Assembly (NCBI RefSeq): GCF_900105005.1
Contig: NZ_LT629748.1
Location: 2,294,001 to 2,358,000, forward strand
DNA length: 64,000 nucleotides
Direction: 5' to 3'
Source of the DNA: Halopseudomonas litoralis
GTDB taxonomy: Bacteria; Pseudomonadota; Gammaproteobacteria; Pseudomonadales; Pseudomonadaceae
The translations under genes and the position numbers were made by a program. Each line of letters starts with the position of its first letter. The first letter of the stretch is position 1. The notes below the pieces were generated by a model. It saw only the letters and a list, made by a program, of their open reading frames with translations. It did no database searches and was not told where the DNA came from. Positions 41,253 through 50,321 of the stretch are shown one piece after another.

Positions 41253-41268
41253 AGCAGCTTCCGTGCCA
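41253..41268 (-). promoter_or_regulatory. sigma-54 promoter of pilA
   Basis: On the minus strand TGGCACGGAAGCTGCT matches the sigma-54 consensus (TGGCAC at -24, TGC at -12) at every key base. It lies 50 bases before the pilin ATG. Pseudomonas pilA is transcribed by RpoN under PilS-PilR, so function is likely. Confidence 0.8.
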
Positions 41269-41473
41269 GCTTGGCATTCCCGTAGACAATCAAAGCTCTG
41301 CGCCATGCTAGACGTGGCCTGGAGAGTGCATGGAGCTTGTACGGCAGGTGGGTTGGTTTGCTATTCTGCGCTCCGTAGCTCTTGAAGGCTCACGCTGGCA
41401 CACCAACCACTACGCCAACAATCTGTAATGGCATGACAACCTCTATGCCAAACCATCACTGTAGGGATAAAAC

Positions 41474-41959
41474 GTGAACGCAATCAGTTTGGACTCCGCC
41501 ATCATTGTCACCGAGATAAGCAAACGCACCTTGTGGCGGCGGTTGACTGACGGGCAGATCGGGCGGCTGGAGAACGATACGCGCGGCCGGGCCATGTTGG
41601 ACTTTGATGATCTGGTGCCTTTGCTGTGTATTTCGGTTGCGCCGGAGGATTACGAGCTGTTCATCAGTGCCGATGCAGGTGATGCCGATGCGCAGAATGA
41701 TCTGGCTCAGTTGTTTCTCTACGCCGGTAAACCCGAGATCGCTCTATATTGGCTGCAGTCAGCTGTCACCGCTCCGCAGTCAGTAGTCAGCGTGGATGCG
41801 ATGCATAACCTTGCAACGCTTTATTTCCAGGGAATTGGCGTGCCGCAGGATGAAAATACTGCGTTGATGTGGTTGGCCAAGGCGGCCTCACATGGGCATG
41901 TTATTGCGGAGCAGCAAATGAATGCGTTAATGCAGCGGGCGGTTAAAGTGGAGGGGTGA
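41474..41959 (+). CDS. HTH-like plus Sel1-repeat protein beside pilA
   Basis: A 161-residue protein, start GTG at 41474 with AGGGA upstream. The first ~50 residues (IIVTEISKRTLWRRLTDG and then RAMLDFDDLVPLL) read like an excisionase/MerR-type winged helix. Residues 60-155 are Sel1/TPR-like repeats (AGDADAQNDLAQLFLYAG; DAMHNLATLYFQGIGVPQDE; ALMWLAKAASHGH). The coupling of a DNA-binding-like head to a Sel1 solenoid is uncommon. It is divergent from pilA with a 270-base spacer, which suggests but does not prove a regulatory link. Confidence 0.7.
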   Translation: MNAISLDSAIIVTEISKRTLWRRLTDGQIGRLENDTRGRAMLDFDDLVPLLCISVAPEDYELFISADAGDADAQNDLAQLFLYAGKPEIALYWLQSAVTAPQSVVSVDAMHNLATLYFQGIGVPQDENTALMWLAKAASHGHVIAEQQMNALMQRAVKVEG

Positions 41960-42060
41960 GTTGGTGAACCCGGGGCGCCCTACGCACGCCGTCGCGCCGA
42001 GGCGGCCCTTCTACAACAGACTGGCTCGCGCCGGAGCGCCTTGCACTTGCGTCATGTATT

Positions 42061-42603
42061 TCACAACTTGAAGCCCACGTTGACCATGGTTGCTGCTGTA
42101 CCCAGTAGCACCACATCCACCCCTAGCCTGCGATAACTGGCCCCGAGCGAGGGGATCGCGGCTGGTGCTATGCCGAAGCGGTTGAAGGGGATCTTGTCGC
42201 GGTATTCACCCCGGTAGCCGTGCAGCAGTCCGGCGGTGAGTTTGGCGTTGAATGGCGTGCCGGCAAAGTCGAAGCGCTTTCCGACATAACCATAATGGGA
42301 CCGCCCACCAAAGGAGTGACGGAAGGTTGCCGCCCCCCACAGGTAGCTGTCATCCCTATGCCGTTCAAGGCCAATCAGGTTCTGGTTGTTGTTATGCTCG
42401 GGGGCTGGGCTGAAGTGTTTGGTCCAGACGCTGCCCTGAACATACCAGTACGGCTGGGAGTCAACCGGCCCAGCCAGCTCTCGCAGGGCTGTCGGGATAT
42501 CCCGTGTCTGCGCGGAAGCATGATCGCTTACCCCGCTCGCCATTGTATTACCCACAACCACGCACAATGCCAGGCCGCAGCCGACAACAGACCAACGCCC
42601 CAT
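42061..42603 (-). CDS. small outer-membrane beta-barrel-like protein
   Basis: A 180-residue exported protein: signal sequence (VVGCGLALCVVVGNTMA) and alternating beta-type segments ending in a C-terminal aromatic/hydrophobic strand (ATMVNVGFKL). Conserved blocks WYVQGSVWTKHFSPAPEHNN and GYRGEYRDKIPFNRFGIAP match a Pseudomonas family that databases label sn-glycerol-3-phosphate transporter; I see no support for transport. ATG at 42603 shares its A with the ubiX stop (TGATG), with GGGGAG inside the end of ubiX. Confidence 0.7.
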   Translation of the reverse strand: MGRWSVVGCGLALCVVVGNTMASGVSDHASAQTRDIPTALRELAGPVDSQPYWYVQGSVWTKHFSPAPEHNNNQNLIGLERHRDDSYLWGAATFRHSFGGRSHYGYVGKRFDFAGTPFNAKLTAGLLHGYRGEYRDKIPFNRFGIAPAAIPSLGASYRRLGVDVVLLGTAATMVNVGFKL

Positions 42604-43208
42604 CACTCCCCCCAACGCGGCATCAGTGTCTGCTCATATCCCAGTTGATTGAGTATCCGCGCCACCACGAAGTCCACCAGATCATTGATCGACTCGGGCC
42701 GGTGATAGAAGCCGGGGCTGGCCGGCAGGATCACTGCGCCCATGCGGCTCAGTTTGAGCATGTTTTCCAGGTGGATGGTGGAATAGGGGCTTTCTCGGGG
42801 GACCAGGATCAGTTGTCGGCGCTCTTTGAGTGCTACGTCAGCGGCGCGCTCGATCAGGTTGTTGCTGGCGCCGGTGGCGATGGCTGACAAGGTGCCGGTG
42901 CTGCACGGGCAGACGACCATGGCTGAGGGTGCGCCGGAGCCGGAAGCGACCGGAGCCATCCAGTCCTGCTTGCCGTAGACGCGAATCTGCCCTGGTTTGG
43001 CGTTGTAGCGTTCGGTCAGGAACTGTTCCAGAGCCTGGGGCTTGGGTGGCAATTGCAGTTCGGTCTCGGTGGCCACGACCAACTGTGCGGCCTGGGAGAT
43101 GAGAAACAGCACCTGCACTTCGGCCTGCACCAGACATTCCAGCAGGCGCAGCGCGTACTGCGCGCCCGACGCGCCGGTCACTGCCAGCGTCACTCTCCGC
43201 TCAGCCAT
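42603..43208 (-). CDS. ubiX: flavin prenyltransferase UbiX
   Basis: A 201-residue flavoprotein that prenylates FMN to make the cofactor of UbiD-type decarboxylases (ubiquinone pathway). Signatures are [35 protein letters not shown] and [12 protein letters not shown]. It overlaps mpl by eight bases and its stop overlaps the barrel-protein start. Confidence 0.95.
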   Translation of the reverse strand: MAERRVTLAVTGASGAQYALRLLECLVQAEVQVLFLISQAAQLVVATETELQLPPKPQALEQFLTERYNAKPGQIRVYGKQDWMAPVASGSGAPSAMVVCPCSTGTLSAIATGASNNLIERAADVALKERRQLILVPRESPYSTIHLENMLKLSRMGAVILPASPGFYHRPESINDLVDFVVARILNQLGYEQTLMPRWGE

Positions 43209-44562
43209 GTTTCATCTCCAGCGCCTGCTTCATGCGTTGATGGATGCCGCCGAAGCCGCCGTTACTCATGATCACGATGCGGGTGCCGTGCGCGGCGCGG
43301 GTCACCACCTGATCAATGATGGCGTCGATATCGGTCATCACCTGCGCCGGAACCGGGCTTTGTTCAACCACGCCGTCCAGCGACCAGTCCAGCCCAGCCG
43401 GTTGGTACCAGATGACCTCGCTGGCATTTTTCACACTGGCTGGCAGCGCTGCCATGTGGCTGCCCAGGCGCATGGTATTGGAGCGTGGCTCGATGACAGC
43501 AATAAGCTGCTTCTCACCGATCTGCGCGCGCAATCCAGCGAGCGTGGTCGCTATGGCGGTGGGATGGTGTGCGAAGTCGTCGTATAGAATGATACCGTTG
43601 ATCTCCGCCAGTTTTTCCATGCGTCGTTTGGGGCTGGCGAAGCCGGCGAGTGCGGCGATGCCCTGTTGCGGGGTGACTCCGACATGCCGCGCCGCTGCCA
43701 GTGCAGTCAAGGCATTGGCCACGCTGTGCGCGCCGGTCTGCTGCCATTCGGCAACACCCTGCAATGCGCCATCGAGCAAGACTTCAAAGCGCGAGCCATC
43801 GGCTGCCAGCAATCTGGCCTGCCAGTTGCCGCCCTCCCCGGTGGTCTGGCAAGGCGTCCAGCAGCCCATGTCGACTACTCGTTGCAGTGCCTGCTCCTGC
43901 TGCGGGTAGATGATCAGTCCGCTGGCGGGAATGGTGCGTACCAGATGGTGAAACTGCCGCTCGATGGCGGGCAGGTCGGGGAATATGTCTGCGTGATCAA
44001 ATTCGAGATTGTTCAGAATGGCGGTGCGCGGGCGGTAATGGACGAACTTCGAGCGTTTGTCGAAGAAGGCGCTGTCGTATTCGTCGGCCTCGACCACGAA
44101 GAAAGGCGTGTCGCCCAAGCGTGCTGAAATGCCGAAGTTCTGCGGCACGCCACCAATCAGAAAGCCAGGCGCCATGCCGGCGTCTTCCAGAATCCAGGCC
44201 AGCAGGCTGGAGGTCGTGGTCTTGCCGTGGGTGCCGGCGACGGCCAATACCCAGCGGTCCTGCAATACGTGCCGGGCCAGCCATTCGGGGCCGGAGACGT
44301 AGGGAATGCCCTTGTCCAGCACATATTCCACTGTTGGGTTGCCACGCGAGAGGGCGTTGCCGATTACTACCATGTCCGGTGCGGGGTCCAGATGCGCGGC
44401 GTCATATCCTTCCATCAACTGAATGCCCTGAGCTTCCAGCTGGGTACTCATGGGCGGATAGACGTTGGCGTCGGAGCCGCTGACCTGATGCCCGAGATCC
44501 CGCGCCAGCAAGGCCAGCGAACCCATGAACGTACCGCAAATACCGAGAATGTGCAGATGCAT
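43201..44562 (-). CDS. mpl: UDP-MurNAc:L-Ala-gamma-D-Glu-meso-DAP ligase
   Basis: A 453-residue Mur-ligase-fold enzyme that recycles the muropeptide tripeptide onto UDP-MurNAc. The N-terminus [22 protein letters not shown] differs from MurC in the Mpl-specific way. The ATP site is [15 protein letters not shown], and [12 protein letters not shown] marks the C-terminal domain. It fits the other cell-wall genes of the window. The first gene of a three-gene minus-strand operon. Confidence 0.95.
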   Translation of the reverse strand: MHLHILGICGTFMGSLALLARDLGHQVSGSDANVYPPMSTQLEAQGIQLMEGYDAAHLDPAPDMVVIGNALSRGNPTVEYVLDKGIPYVSGPEWLARHVLQDRWVLAVAGTHGKTTTSSLLAWILEDAGMAPGFLIGGVPQNFGISARLGDTPFFVVEADEYDSAFFDKRSKFVHYRPRTAILNNLEFDHADIFPDLPAIERQFHHLVRTIPASGLIIYPQQEQALQRVVDMGCWTPCQTTGEGGNWQARLLAADGSRFEVLLDGALQGVAEWQQTGAHSVANALTALAAARHVGVTPQQGIAALAGFASPKRRMEKLAEINGIILYDDFAHHPTAIATTLAGLRAQIGEKQLIAVIEPRSNTMRLGSHMAALPASVKNASEVIWYQPAGLDWSLDGVVEQSPVPAQVMTDIDAIIDQVVTRAAHGTRIVIMSNGGFGGIHQRMKQALEMKHG

Positions 44563-44817
44563 CGGCCAACCCTGTAGTCAAACTGTCAAGCGGCCGATAC
44601 TAACATGGGCCGCCCCCCTCTCCCCAGCCCTGGCATCCTGCTGGAAAGGAAGGCAAACACCACCCGACAGGCAATCATGCAAAACGGCGCTCATTCGGCT
44701 ATCATGCGCGCCATTCTTTCGCCAACTATCGTTCTGCAGTAAGTGACAGACCTCGTGCAACCGTTTCGGTAGTCCGGTTGTCGTATCTGGCATCAGCCCA
44801 CACATCATGGAGTCAGC

Positions 44818-46077
44818 ATGACCGTCAAAAATGCCTTTTATGCTCAATCAGGCGGAGTAACCGCAGTCATCAACGCCTCCGCTGCCGGGGTGATTGAAGC
44901 TGCGCGCCAGCATCCGGATCGCATCGGTAAAGTCTACGCTGGTCGCAATGGCATTATTGGCGCCCTGACCGAGGACCTGATCGATACCAGCCTCGAGTCG
45001 GCGGAAAACATCGCTGCGCTGCGTCACACGCCTTCCGGTGCCTTTGGCTCCTGCCGTTACAAGCTGAAAAGCCTGGAAGCCAACCGCGCTGAATACGAGC
45101 GGCTGATCGAGGTATTCAAGGCTCACGATATTGGTTACTTCTTCTATAACGGCGGTGGCGATTCTGCGGACACCTGCCTGAAGATTTCCCAGCTGGCGGA
45201 AACCATGGGTTATCCGATTCAGGCCATTCACGTGCCGAAGACGGTCGATAATGACCTGCCGATCACCGACTGCAGCCCCGGCTTCGGCTCGGTCGCCAAG
45301 TATGTTGCCACCTCCATCCGCGAAGCTGGCTATGACGTGGCCTCCATGTCCGCCACCTCGACCAAGGTGTTCATCCTCGAAGTCATGGGCCGCCACGCCG
45401 GCTGGATCACCGCCGCCTGCGGTCTGGCCAGCGAAGCCGAAGGCGAGGCGCCGCACATCCTGCTGTTCCCTGAAATCGAGTTCGACGAGGCTGCGTTCCT
45501 GGCTCGCGTCGACGAGTGCGTGAAGACCCACGGCTACTGTGTGATCGGGGTGTCCGAAGGCATCAAGAATGGCGAAGGTAAGTTCCTCTCCGAATCCGGC
45601 CTGACCGATGCCTTTGGCCACGCCCAGCTGGGCGGCGTTGCGCCGACCATTGCCAATCTGGTGCGCGACAAGCTCGGTCACAAGTATCACTGGGCGGTGG
45701 CCGACTACCTGCAACGTGCGGCTCGCCATATCGCTTCCAAGGTCGATGTCGATCAGGCTTACGCCCTCGGTCAGGCGGCTGTTCGCATCGCACTGGAAGG
45801 CAAGAACGCCATCATGCCGGCGATCCGCCGTCTCGAAGACACGCCCTACCGCTGGGACATCATCGAAGCGCCACTGAGTGAAGTGGCCAACGTCGAGAAG
45901 TTCATGCCGCGTGAATTCATTACCGAAGACGGCTTCCATATCACCGACGCTTGTCGTGAGTACCTGTCGCCGCTGATCCAGGGCGAAGACACTCCTCCGT
46001 TCAAGAATGGTCTGCCGGATTATGTACGTCTGCAGAACCTGCCGGTAGAGCGCAAGCTGGCCCCGTTCGAGGTGTGA
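44818..46077 (+). CDS. pfp: pyrophosphate-type 6-phosphofructokinase
   Basis: A 419-residue phosphofructokinase. The substrate loop reads PKTVDND (140-146), with Lys141 where ATP-dependent enzymes have Gly; this Lys marks PPi-dependent enzymes. GGGDSADT (112-119) is the phosphoryl-donor loop, with Ser116 at the place usually Gly (ATP) or Asp (PPi). MGRHAGW binds the sugar phosphate. Clear GGAG precedes the ATG. Most pseudomonads lack phosphofructokinase and use the Entner-Doudoroff route, so this gene could give a reversible glycolytic step. Inorganic pyrophosphatase lies just downstream with its own promoter. Confidence 0.88.
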   Translation: MTVKNAFYAQSGGVTAVINASAAGVIEAARQHPDRIGKVYAGRNGIIGALTEDLIDTSLESAENIAALRHTPSGAFGSCRYKLKSLEANRAEYERLIEVFKAHDIGYFFYNGGGDSADTCLKISQLAETMGYPIQAIHVPKTVDNDLPITDCSPGFGSVAKYVATSIREAGYDVASMSATSTKVFILEVMGRHAGWITAACGLASEAEGEAPHILLFPEIEFDEAAFLARVDECVKTHGYCVIGVSEGIKNGEGKFLSESGLTDAFGHAQLGGVAPTIANLVRDKLGHKYHWAVADYLQRAARHIASKVDVDQAYALGQAAVRIALEGKNAIMPAIRRLEDTPYRWDIIEAPLSEVANVEKFMPREFITEDGFHITDACREYLSPLIQGEDTPPFKNGLPDYVRLQNLPVERKLAPFEV

Positions 46078-46083
46078 AATTGA

Positions 46084-46123
46084 CCGCTGTGCCCGTCCAT
46101 CCACAGGACGGCGGGCACAGCGG
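46084..46123 (+). terminator. hairpin downstream of pfp
   Basis: A perfect 12-base-pair stem (CCGCTGTGCCCG / CGGGCACAGCGG) starts seven bases after the stop. It has no T-tract but is very stable, and separates pfp from the ppa promoter. Confidence 0.6.
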
Positions 46124-46144
46124 GGTGCTGGACTAAGGTTTAAC

Positions 46145-46173
46145 TTGGTAAACCCCGCCCAAGCGCCTATAAT
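46145..46173 (+). promoter_or_regulatory. sigma-70 promoter of ppa
   Basis: TTGGTA and a perfect TATAAT are separated by 17 bases. The start site would lie about 70 bases before the ppa ATG. This is the best housekeeping promoter seen in the window. Confidence 0.7.
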
Positions 46174-46248
46174 CTCCGCCCATATTTTTCATGGCGTCAG
46201 TTGCATAGACGACCATCCCTTTTCACCGTGTCCCGCATCAGGTAACCC

Positions 46249-46776
46249 ATGAGCTACGACCAGATCCCAGCAGGCAAGGACGTCCCCAACGACATCTATG
46301 TCGCCATCGAAATCCCGGCCAACCATGCGCCCATCAAGTACGAGATCGACAAGGACAGCAACGCGCTGTTCGTCGACCGCTTCATGGCGACCCCGATGTT
46401 CTACCCGGCCAACTACGGCTTCATTCCGAACACCCTGGCCGACGATGGCGACCCGCTGGACGTATTAGTAGTTACGCCGCACCCGGTTGCTCCCGGCGCA
46501 GTGATCCGCTGCCGCCCGGTTGGCGTGCTGCACATGACCGACGATGGCGGTGGCGATGCGAAACTGATTGCCGTCCCGCACGACAAGCTGTCCGTGCTGT
46601 ACAAGGACATCAAGGAACATACCGACCTGCCTGAACTGCTGATCCAGCAGATCCAGCATTTCTTTGAGAACTACAAAGATCTGGAAGCCGGCAAGTGGGT
46701 CAAGATTGACCGCTGGGGCAACGCTGACGAAGCCCGTGCGGAAATTGTGAAGGCAGTCGACGCTTACCAAAAATAA
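46249..46776 (+). CDS. ppa: inorganic pyrophosphatase
   Basis: A 175-residue family I soluble pyrophosphatase. The metal/active-site signature [10 protein letters not shown] is intact, and [16 protein letters not shown] and the later KWVKIDRWG are family segments. Length is normal. It hydrolyses the PPi that the neighbouring Pfp would use, so relative expression of the two would set PPi availability. AGGT precedes the ATG. Confidence 0.97.
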   Translation: MSYDQIPAGKDVPNDIYVAIEIPANHAPIKYEIDKDSNALFVDRFMATPMFYPANYGFIPNTLADDGDPLDVLVVTPHPVAPGAVIRCRPVGVLHMTDDGGGDAKLIAVPHDKLSVLYKDIKEHTDLPELLIQQIQHFFENYKDLEAGKWVKIDRWGNADEARAEIVKAVDAYQK

Positions 46777-46792
46777 GTGTTCCGCCGATGAG

Positions 46793-46820
46793 AAGCCGAC
46801 CCACAAGGTCGGCTTTTTTT
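46793..46820 (+). terminator. intrinsic terminator of ppa
   Basis: AAGCCGACC-CACAA-GGTCGGCTT followed by a run of T residues: a nine-base-pair stem and a U-tract, a textbook intrinsic terminator 16 bases after the stop. Confidence 0.9.
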
Positions 46821-46846
46821 ATGCCTGATCGTGCGCCACCGGCAGA

Positions 46847-47800
46847 TCAGTGTGGAGCGGGCATCTTGTCCGTAGTCATGCGTTGCAATCTGAGTGCTTG
46901 CTGGTCCGCAGGGTCCCGTTGCAGCAATGCTTCGATATAATGCCGCGCAAGCTCCTGATTACCATGACGCAGGGCGAAGCTGGCACCGGCCCACAACAGT
47001 TCGCGGTTGTTCGGATGCCGTGCACTGGCAACAGTCAGCAGTTCCAACGCCTCTTTCGGGGCTTCCGACTCCAAGGCGACCGCCAGAATATAGCCGGTGC
47101 GAGGATCTTCAGGGCTCAGCCTCCAGGCTTCTCGGAAGTGTTTCAACGCCTCATCTCGCTGCTGTTGCCGCACCAGCGACAAACCCAGCGCGTAATGCAG
47201 CAACCCGTCTTCCGGCATCAACTCCAGGGCATCATGCAATAGCCGCCCGGCAGCTTTCTCTCGTCCCTGGCTGCGCAGCAGATCGGCCAGGTTCAGATAG
47301 GCGGCGACATGCAATGGCTCGGTGCTGATCGCCCTATCCCAAGCCTCCTCCGCTTCGCCGCTGCGCCCCTGACGCAGGCGCAACATTCCGAGCTGACCGA
47401 GGTGGCCGGCCCGGTCGGAATTGATTTCCAGTTCCTGTTCATATTCGCGCAAGGCGCGATCAAAACCTGTCTGGTGTGATGGAGGTATGGCAGCGTCGGC
47501 AAGCAGGCTGGCGACCAGACTCCGCACGCTGCGCAGGGGATCATCCAACAGCGGCAGCAGCTGGCGGGTGCGCAGCGCGATCGGTGCATCTTCCATCGCC
47601 CTGATGCTACCCAGGCGTACCAAGGGGTCGGTATCGGCCAGACCACGAATAAGCGACGCCAATGGCTCCCCTCCCGCCTCCGGATTCAGTCGCTGCGCGG
47701 CACTGCCCCGGACAATCGGCGCCAGTTGCGAATCATTGACCAGCGCCGCCAACTCCAGCTGCGCGGCCGGTTCACCCTGATCTGCCGCAGCGATGGTCAC
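46847..47800 (-). CDS. HEAT/TPR C-terminal part of an interrupted multihaem cytochrome protein
   Basis: A 317-residue reading frame with HEAT-like repeats (LIRGLADTDPLVRLGSIRAM, LLDDPLRSVRSLVASLLAD) followed by four or five TPR units (AEEAWDRAISTEPLHVAAYL; ALELMPEDGLLHYALGLSLV; HFREAWRLSPEDPRTGY). The GTG at 47800 has no ribosome site and no signal peptide follows, so an independent start is unlikely. It is in the same frame as the octahaem cytochrome upstream, separated by a TGA and seven codons. Full-length relatives join the haem and TPR parts, so this is probably the second half of one gene. Confidence 0.7.
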   Translation of the reverse strand: MTIAAADQGEPAAQLELAALVNDSQLAPIVRGSAAQRLNPEAGGEPLASLIRGLADTDPLVRLGSIRAMEDAPIALRTRQLLPLLDDPLRSVRSLVASLLADAAIPPSHQTGFDRALREYEQELEINSDRAGHLGQLGMLRLRQGRSGEAEEAWDRAISTEPLHVAAYLNLADLLRSQGREKAAGRLLHDALELMPEDGLLHYALGLSLVRQQQRDEALKHFREAWRLSPEDPRTGYILAVALESEAPKEALELLTVASARHPNNRELLWAGASFALRHGNQELARHYIEALLQRDPADQQALRLQRMTTDKMPAPH

Positions 47801-47821
47801 GGCGTGGTGGGACGCACTTTG

Positions 47822-49228
47822 TCAGCGCCCCTGCGGAAACCAGTCGACAATCTGCTGCGCCGCCCATTCCGGCTCCCGGTCGGTGTGGCAACTGGTGCAG
47901 GCGTCTGGCGTTCCCAGCTGCTGCGCCAGATCCGGGCGCGGTACGGTGATGCTGTGGTCCCGCCGCGGGTCAATGACCATGTAGGTGCGCTCAGGCATAT
48001 GACAGCTGACACATTGTGCGCCATCGGAACTCGCGGAGTGAAAGTGATGTTCCGGTCGATCGAACTCGACAGGCGAATGGCAGGTGGAACAGAGCGCATT
48101 GCCTTCTGCACGGAGCTTCTGGCTGTGGGGCTCATGGCAATCACTACAGGTCACGCCCGCCTGGTGCATTTTGCTCTGGGCGAAGTTGCCACTGATGAAT
48201 ACCTCCTCACGTTGCTGACCATCAGCAAAATACAATGGATCAACCAACAGCTCCGGACGGTAGAAGTCCAGCAGCGGCAAACCGGCATGATAGCCCTCGG
48301 TAACCACGCTGCGCAGGGAATGACATTGGGCGCAAATCTGTTGTTCCTTGTCGGTTGCCAGGGGTTTGCTGCGCCGGGCTGTGACACGCTCCAGCTCATG
48401 CATCCAGTGCATGTCACGGCGTTCATCAAGCAGTACGGTAAGCCCCTTGTCCGGCCAGGATTGCCCTTCAGCCCATTCAAGATGCCGACTGCCCGGCCCG
48501 TGGCAGGATTCGCAGGTCACGCCCAATTCGGACCACTGCGCGGAGAACGCCTGCGTCTGAGCATCGTAGCCCTTGCGATAGTCGGTGACGTGACAATCGG
48601 CGCACATGAAATTCCAGTTCTGATTGGGCCCCGTCCAATGCAGCGGGTCGGTATGGGTAAGCTCATCATCGGGGTATATATGAAACCAGCGTTGCCCCCC
48701 GGCAGCGACCGGGCGGGTGTCCCAGGCGATGGATAATACCTGAAGACGGCCGCCACCCAGATCTATCAGGTATTGCTGCAGCGGATCGACGCCAAAGGTA
48801 TATAGAACTTCGTACTCGGTCAGTTGGCCATCGGGCCCATCGGTGGTCACAAGGAATTTATCACCCTCCTGACGAAACTGGGAGCGGATACCCGCATAGT
48901 CAAAATGAGTACCGTTGAAATCCGCCAGCACGCTGTCAGCCGTTGCATGGGCCATGGCGTGGGCATGCTGTGAGTCTTGCCAGGCAAGATGCTGTTCGGA
49001 ATGGCAGCCGGCACAACTCTCGTTGCCCGTGAACTCGGCCAAGGGCTTGGGCTGAGACGGTTTGCTCGGTTCAGGGTGGGTACCAGCTTCGCCGGGCGAC
49101 GCCGTCGATGAGGTCTCTGGGCCACTATGGATAAGATAGTTGGCAAGAGCCGCCATGAGCAGCAACAGCGCTGCCATCAGCGCAAGTGTCGGCAAAGGAC
49201 GGTGGGGAAATCGTTTGGGTGCTGCCAT
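47822..49228 (-). CDS. octahaem c-type cytochrome, N-terminal part of interrupted gene
   Basis: A 468-residue protein with an N-terminal membrane anchor (LALMAALLLLMAALANYLI), a Pro-rich linker and eight CxxCH haem sites: CAGCH, CADCH, CESCH, CAQCH, CSDCH, CSTCH, CVSCH and CTSCH. It should be periplasmic and membrane-tethered. The reading stops at a TGA after DWFPQGR and continues in frame into the HEAT/TPR segment. The family partners multihaem electron transfer with protein-binding repeats; substrate unknown. The haem half could still fold if translation ends there. Confidence 0.85.
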   Translation of the reverse strand: MAAPKRFPHRPLPTLALMAALLLLMAALANYLIHSGPETSSTASPGEAGTHPEPSKPSQPKPLAEFTGNESCAGCHSEQHLAWQDSQHAHAMAHATADSVLADFNGTHFDYAGIRSQFRQEGDKFLVTTDGPDGQLTEYEVLYTFGVDPLQQYLIDLGGGRLQVLSIAWDTRPVAAGGQRWFHIYPDDELTHTDPLHWTGPNQNWNFMCADCHVTDYRKGYDAQTQAFSAQWSELGVTCESCHGPGSRHLEWAEGQSWPDKGLTVLLDERRDMHWMHELERVTARRSKPLATDKEQQICAQCHSLRSVVTEGYHAGLPLLDFYRPELLVDPLYFADGQQREEVFISGNFAQSKMHQAGVTCSDCHEPHSQKLRAEGNALCSTCHSPVEFDRPEHHFHSASSDGAQCVSCHMPERTYMVIDPRRDHSITVPRPDLAQQLGTPDACTSCHTDREPEWAAQQIVDWFPQGR

Positions 49229-49293
49229 GTTTTTATCTTGTTTTTATTTTTGAAATCGTAAAAGGTGATCTGCTGCCTGCCGCCCTGTTTATC

Positions 49294-49626
49294 TCATATC
49301 GATGATCCTCTGGGCGCAAGCATGATGATCGCCATTCCCAGAATGGCCACCGCTGACCCAACCAGGTCCCAGGTTGTCGGTTTGATGCCATCGACCAGCC
49401 AGAGCCAGATGATGGCCGTGCCGATATAAACCCCACCATATGCCGCATAGACCCGGCCAGCGGCCGTTGGGTGAAGCGATAGCAGCCATGCGAAGAGCGC
49501 CAGCGATGCTGCAGCCGGGATCAACAGCAGAATACTTTTGCCTTGTTTCAACCACAGGTATGGCAGATAGCAACCCACGATTTCAGCCACCGCGGTGAGC
49601 GCGAACAGAGCAAATGTCTTGGTCAT
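49294..49626 (-). CDS. ynfA: YnfA family membrane protein
   Basis: A 110-residue four-helix membrane protein of the UPF0060/YnfA family, related to small multidrug-resistance transporters. Segments [19 protein letters not shown] and [16 protein letters not shown] are conserved in the family. Transport substrates are not firmly known. Its ATG overlaps the stop of the thioesterase gene (ATGA). Confidence 0.92.
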   Translation of the reverse strand: MTKTFALFALTAVAEIVGCYLPYLWLKQGKSILLLIPAAASLALFAWLLSLHPTAAGRVYAAYGGVYIGTAIIWLWLVDGIKPTTWDLVGSAVAILGMAIIMLAPRGSSI

Positions 49627-50126
49627 GCGGAGCTGTCCGAGTTGAAGTCGGTCGCTTTCATTTCCTGATAACGCTGCTCCAGTTCCCGGCGAATCTGCCT
49701 GCGCTGCCTGGCCTGGAAGAACCTGCGCTTCTGTTCCGAGGTAACCTGCTCCAGCGGCGGGACGGAGGTAGGCTTGCCGCTATCATCCACTGCGACCATG
49801 GTGAAAAAGCAGCTGTTGGTGTGGCGAACCGTTTTGGCGCGGATATCTTCAGTGATGACCTTGATACCTATCTCCATGGACGTAGTCCCCGTGTAATTGA
49901 CCGAAGCCAGAAAGGTCACCAGCTCACCCATCTGAATAGGCTGGCGGAAGTTCACCTGGTCCACGGACATGGTCACTACATAATGTCCCGCGTAGCGACT
50001 GGCACAGGCGTAGGCGACTTCATCCAGGTATTTGAGCAAGGCACCACCATGCACATTGCCGGAAAAATTCGCTTTGTCCGGCGTCATCAGGACGGTCATG
50101 GTCAGTTCTGCGCTGTGGGCCAGCAT
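49623..50126 (-). CDS. acyl-CoA thioesterase (hot-dog fold)
   Basis: A 167-residue YciA/BACH-type thioesterase: [21 protein letters not shown] carries the catalytic Asn/Asp-containing loop, followed by [14 protein letters not shown] and [14 protein letters not shown]. The open frame extends to 50282, but the extra 52 residues do not look conserved; the ATG at 50126 is a cautious choice with only a weak site. It is coupled to ynfA. The bases between here and the T6SS island (50127-50321) show no gene. Confidence 0.88.
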   Translation of the reverse strand: MLAHSAELTMTVLMTPDKANFSGNVHGGALLKYLDEVAYACASRYAGHYVVTMSVDQVNFRQPIQMGELVTFLASVNYTGTTSMEIGIKVITEDIRAKTVRHTNSCFFTMVAVDDSGKPTSVPPLEQVTSEQKRRFFQARQRRQIRRELEQRYQEMKATDFNSDSSA

Positions 50127-50321
50127 GGCATTCGCTCTGCAGTTTCGGGGCGTCACTTTAATGTTTTCTGCGACATCCTGCCACAGGCGAAGCGATGCGA
50201 GGGAGATGGCGGTATTCCCCAGAGCCGCATCGAACCCTTGATGAACGACTCGCGATAAGACAGGAGTGAGCATCGAGGGCATCTACCCCTGACAAACCTT
50301 GCTTTAGCCTGAAAATGGTAT

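Noticed and set aside
41204..41473. tRNA gene beside pilA as in P. aeruginosa
   Set aside because: No cloverleaf, T-loop GTTCRANNC or acceptor stem could be found in this spacer.
42061..42603. PagP-type lipid A palmitoyltransferase
   Set aside because: Small barrel of similar size, but the sequence blocks match a different Pseudomonas family and no PagP catalytic pattern is visible.
44570..44600. TTGACA upstream of mpl as a promoter
   Set aside because: No acceptable -10 lies 16-18 bases downstream; it would fall inside the start region of the gene.
44848..46104. 418-codon antisense frame over pfp
   Set aside because: Exact mirror of the phosphofructokinase gene; no recognisable domains.
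47822..47824. TGA as a selenocysteine codon in the cytochrome/TPR gene
   Set aside because: The surrounding residues (DWFPQGR then QSASHH) are not a redox site and no downstream stem-loop of SECIS type is evident; a nonsense change or sequencing error is simpler.
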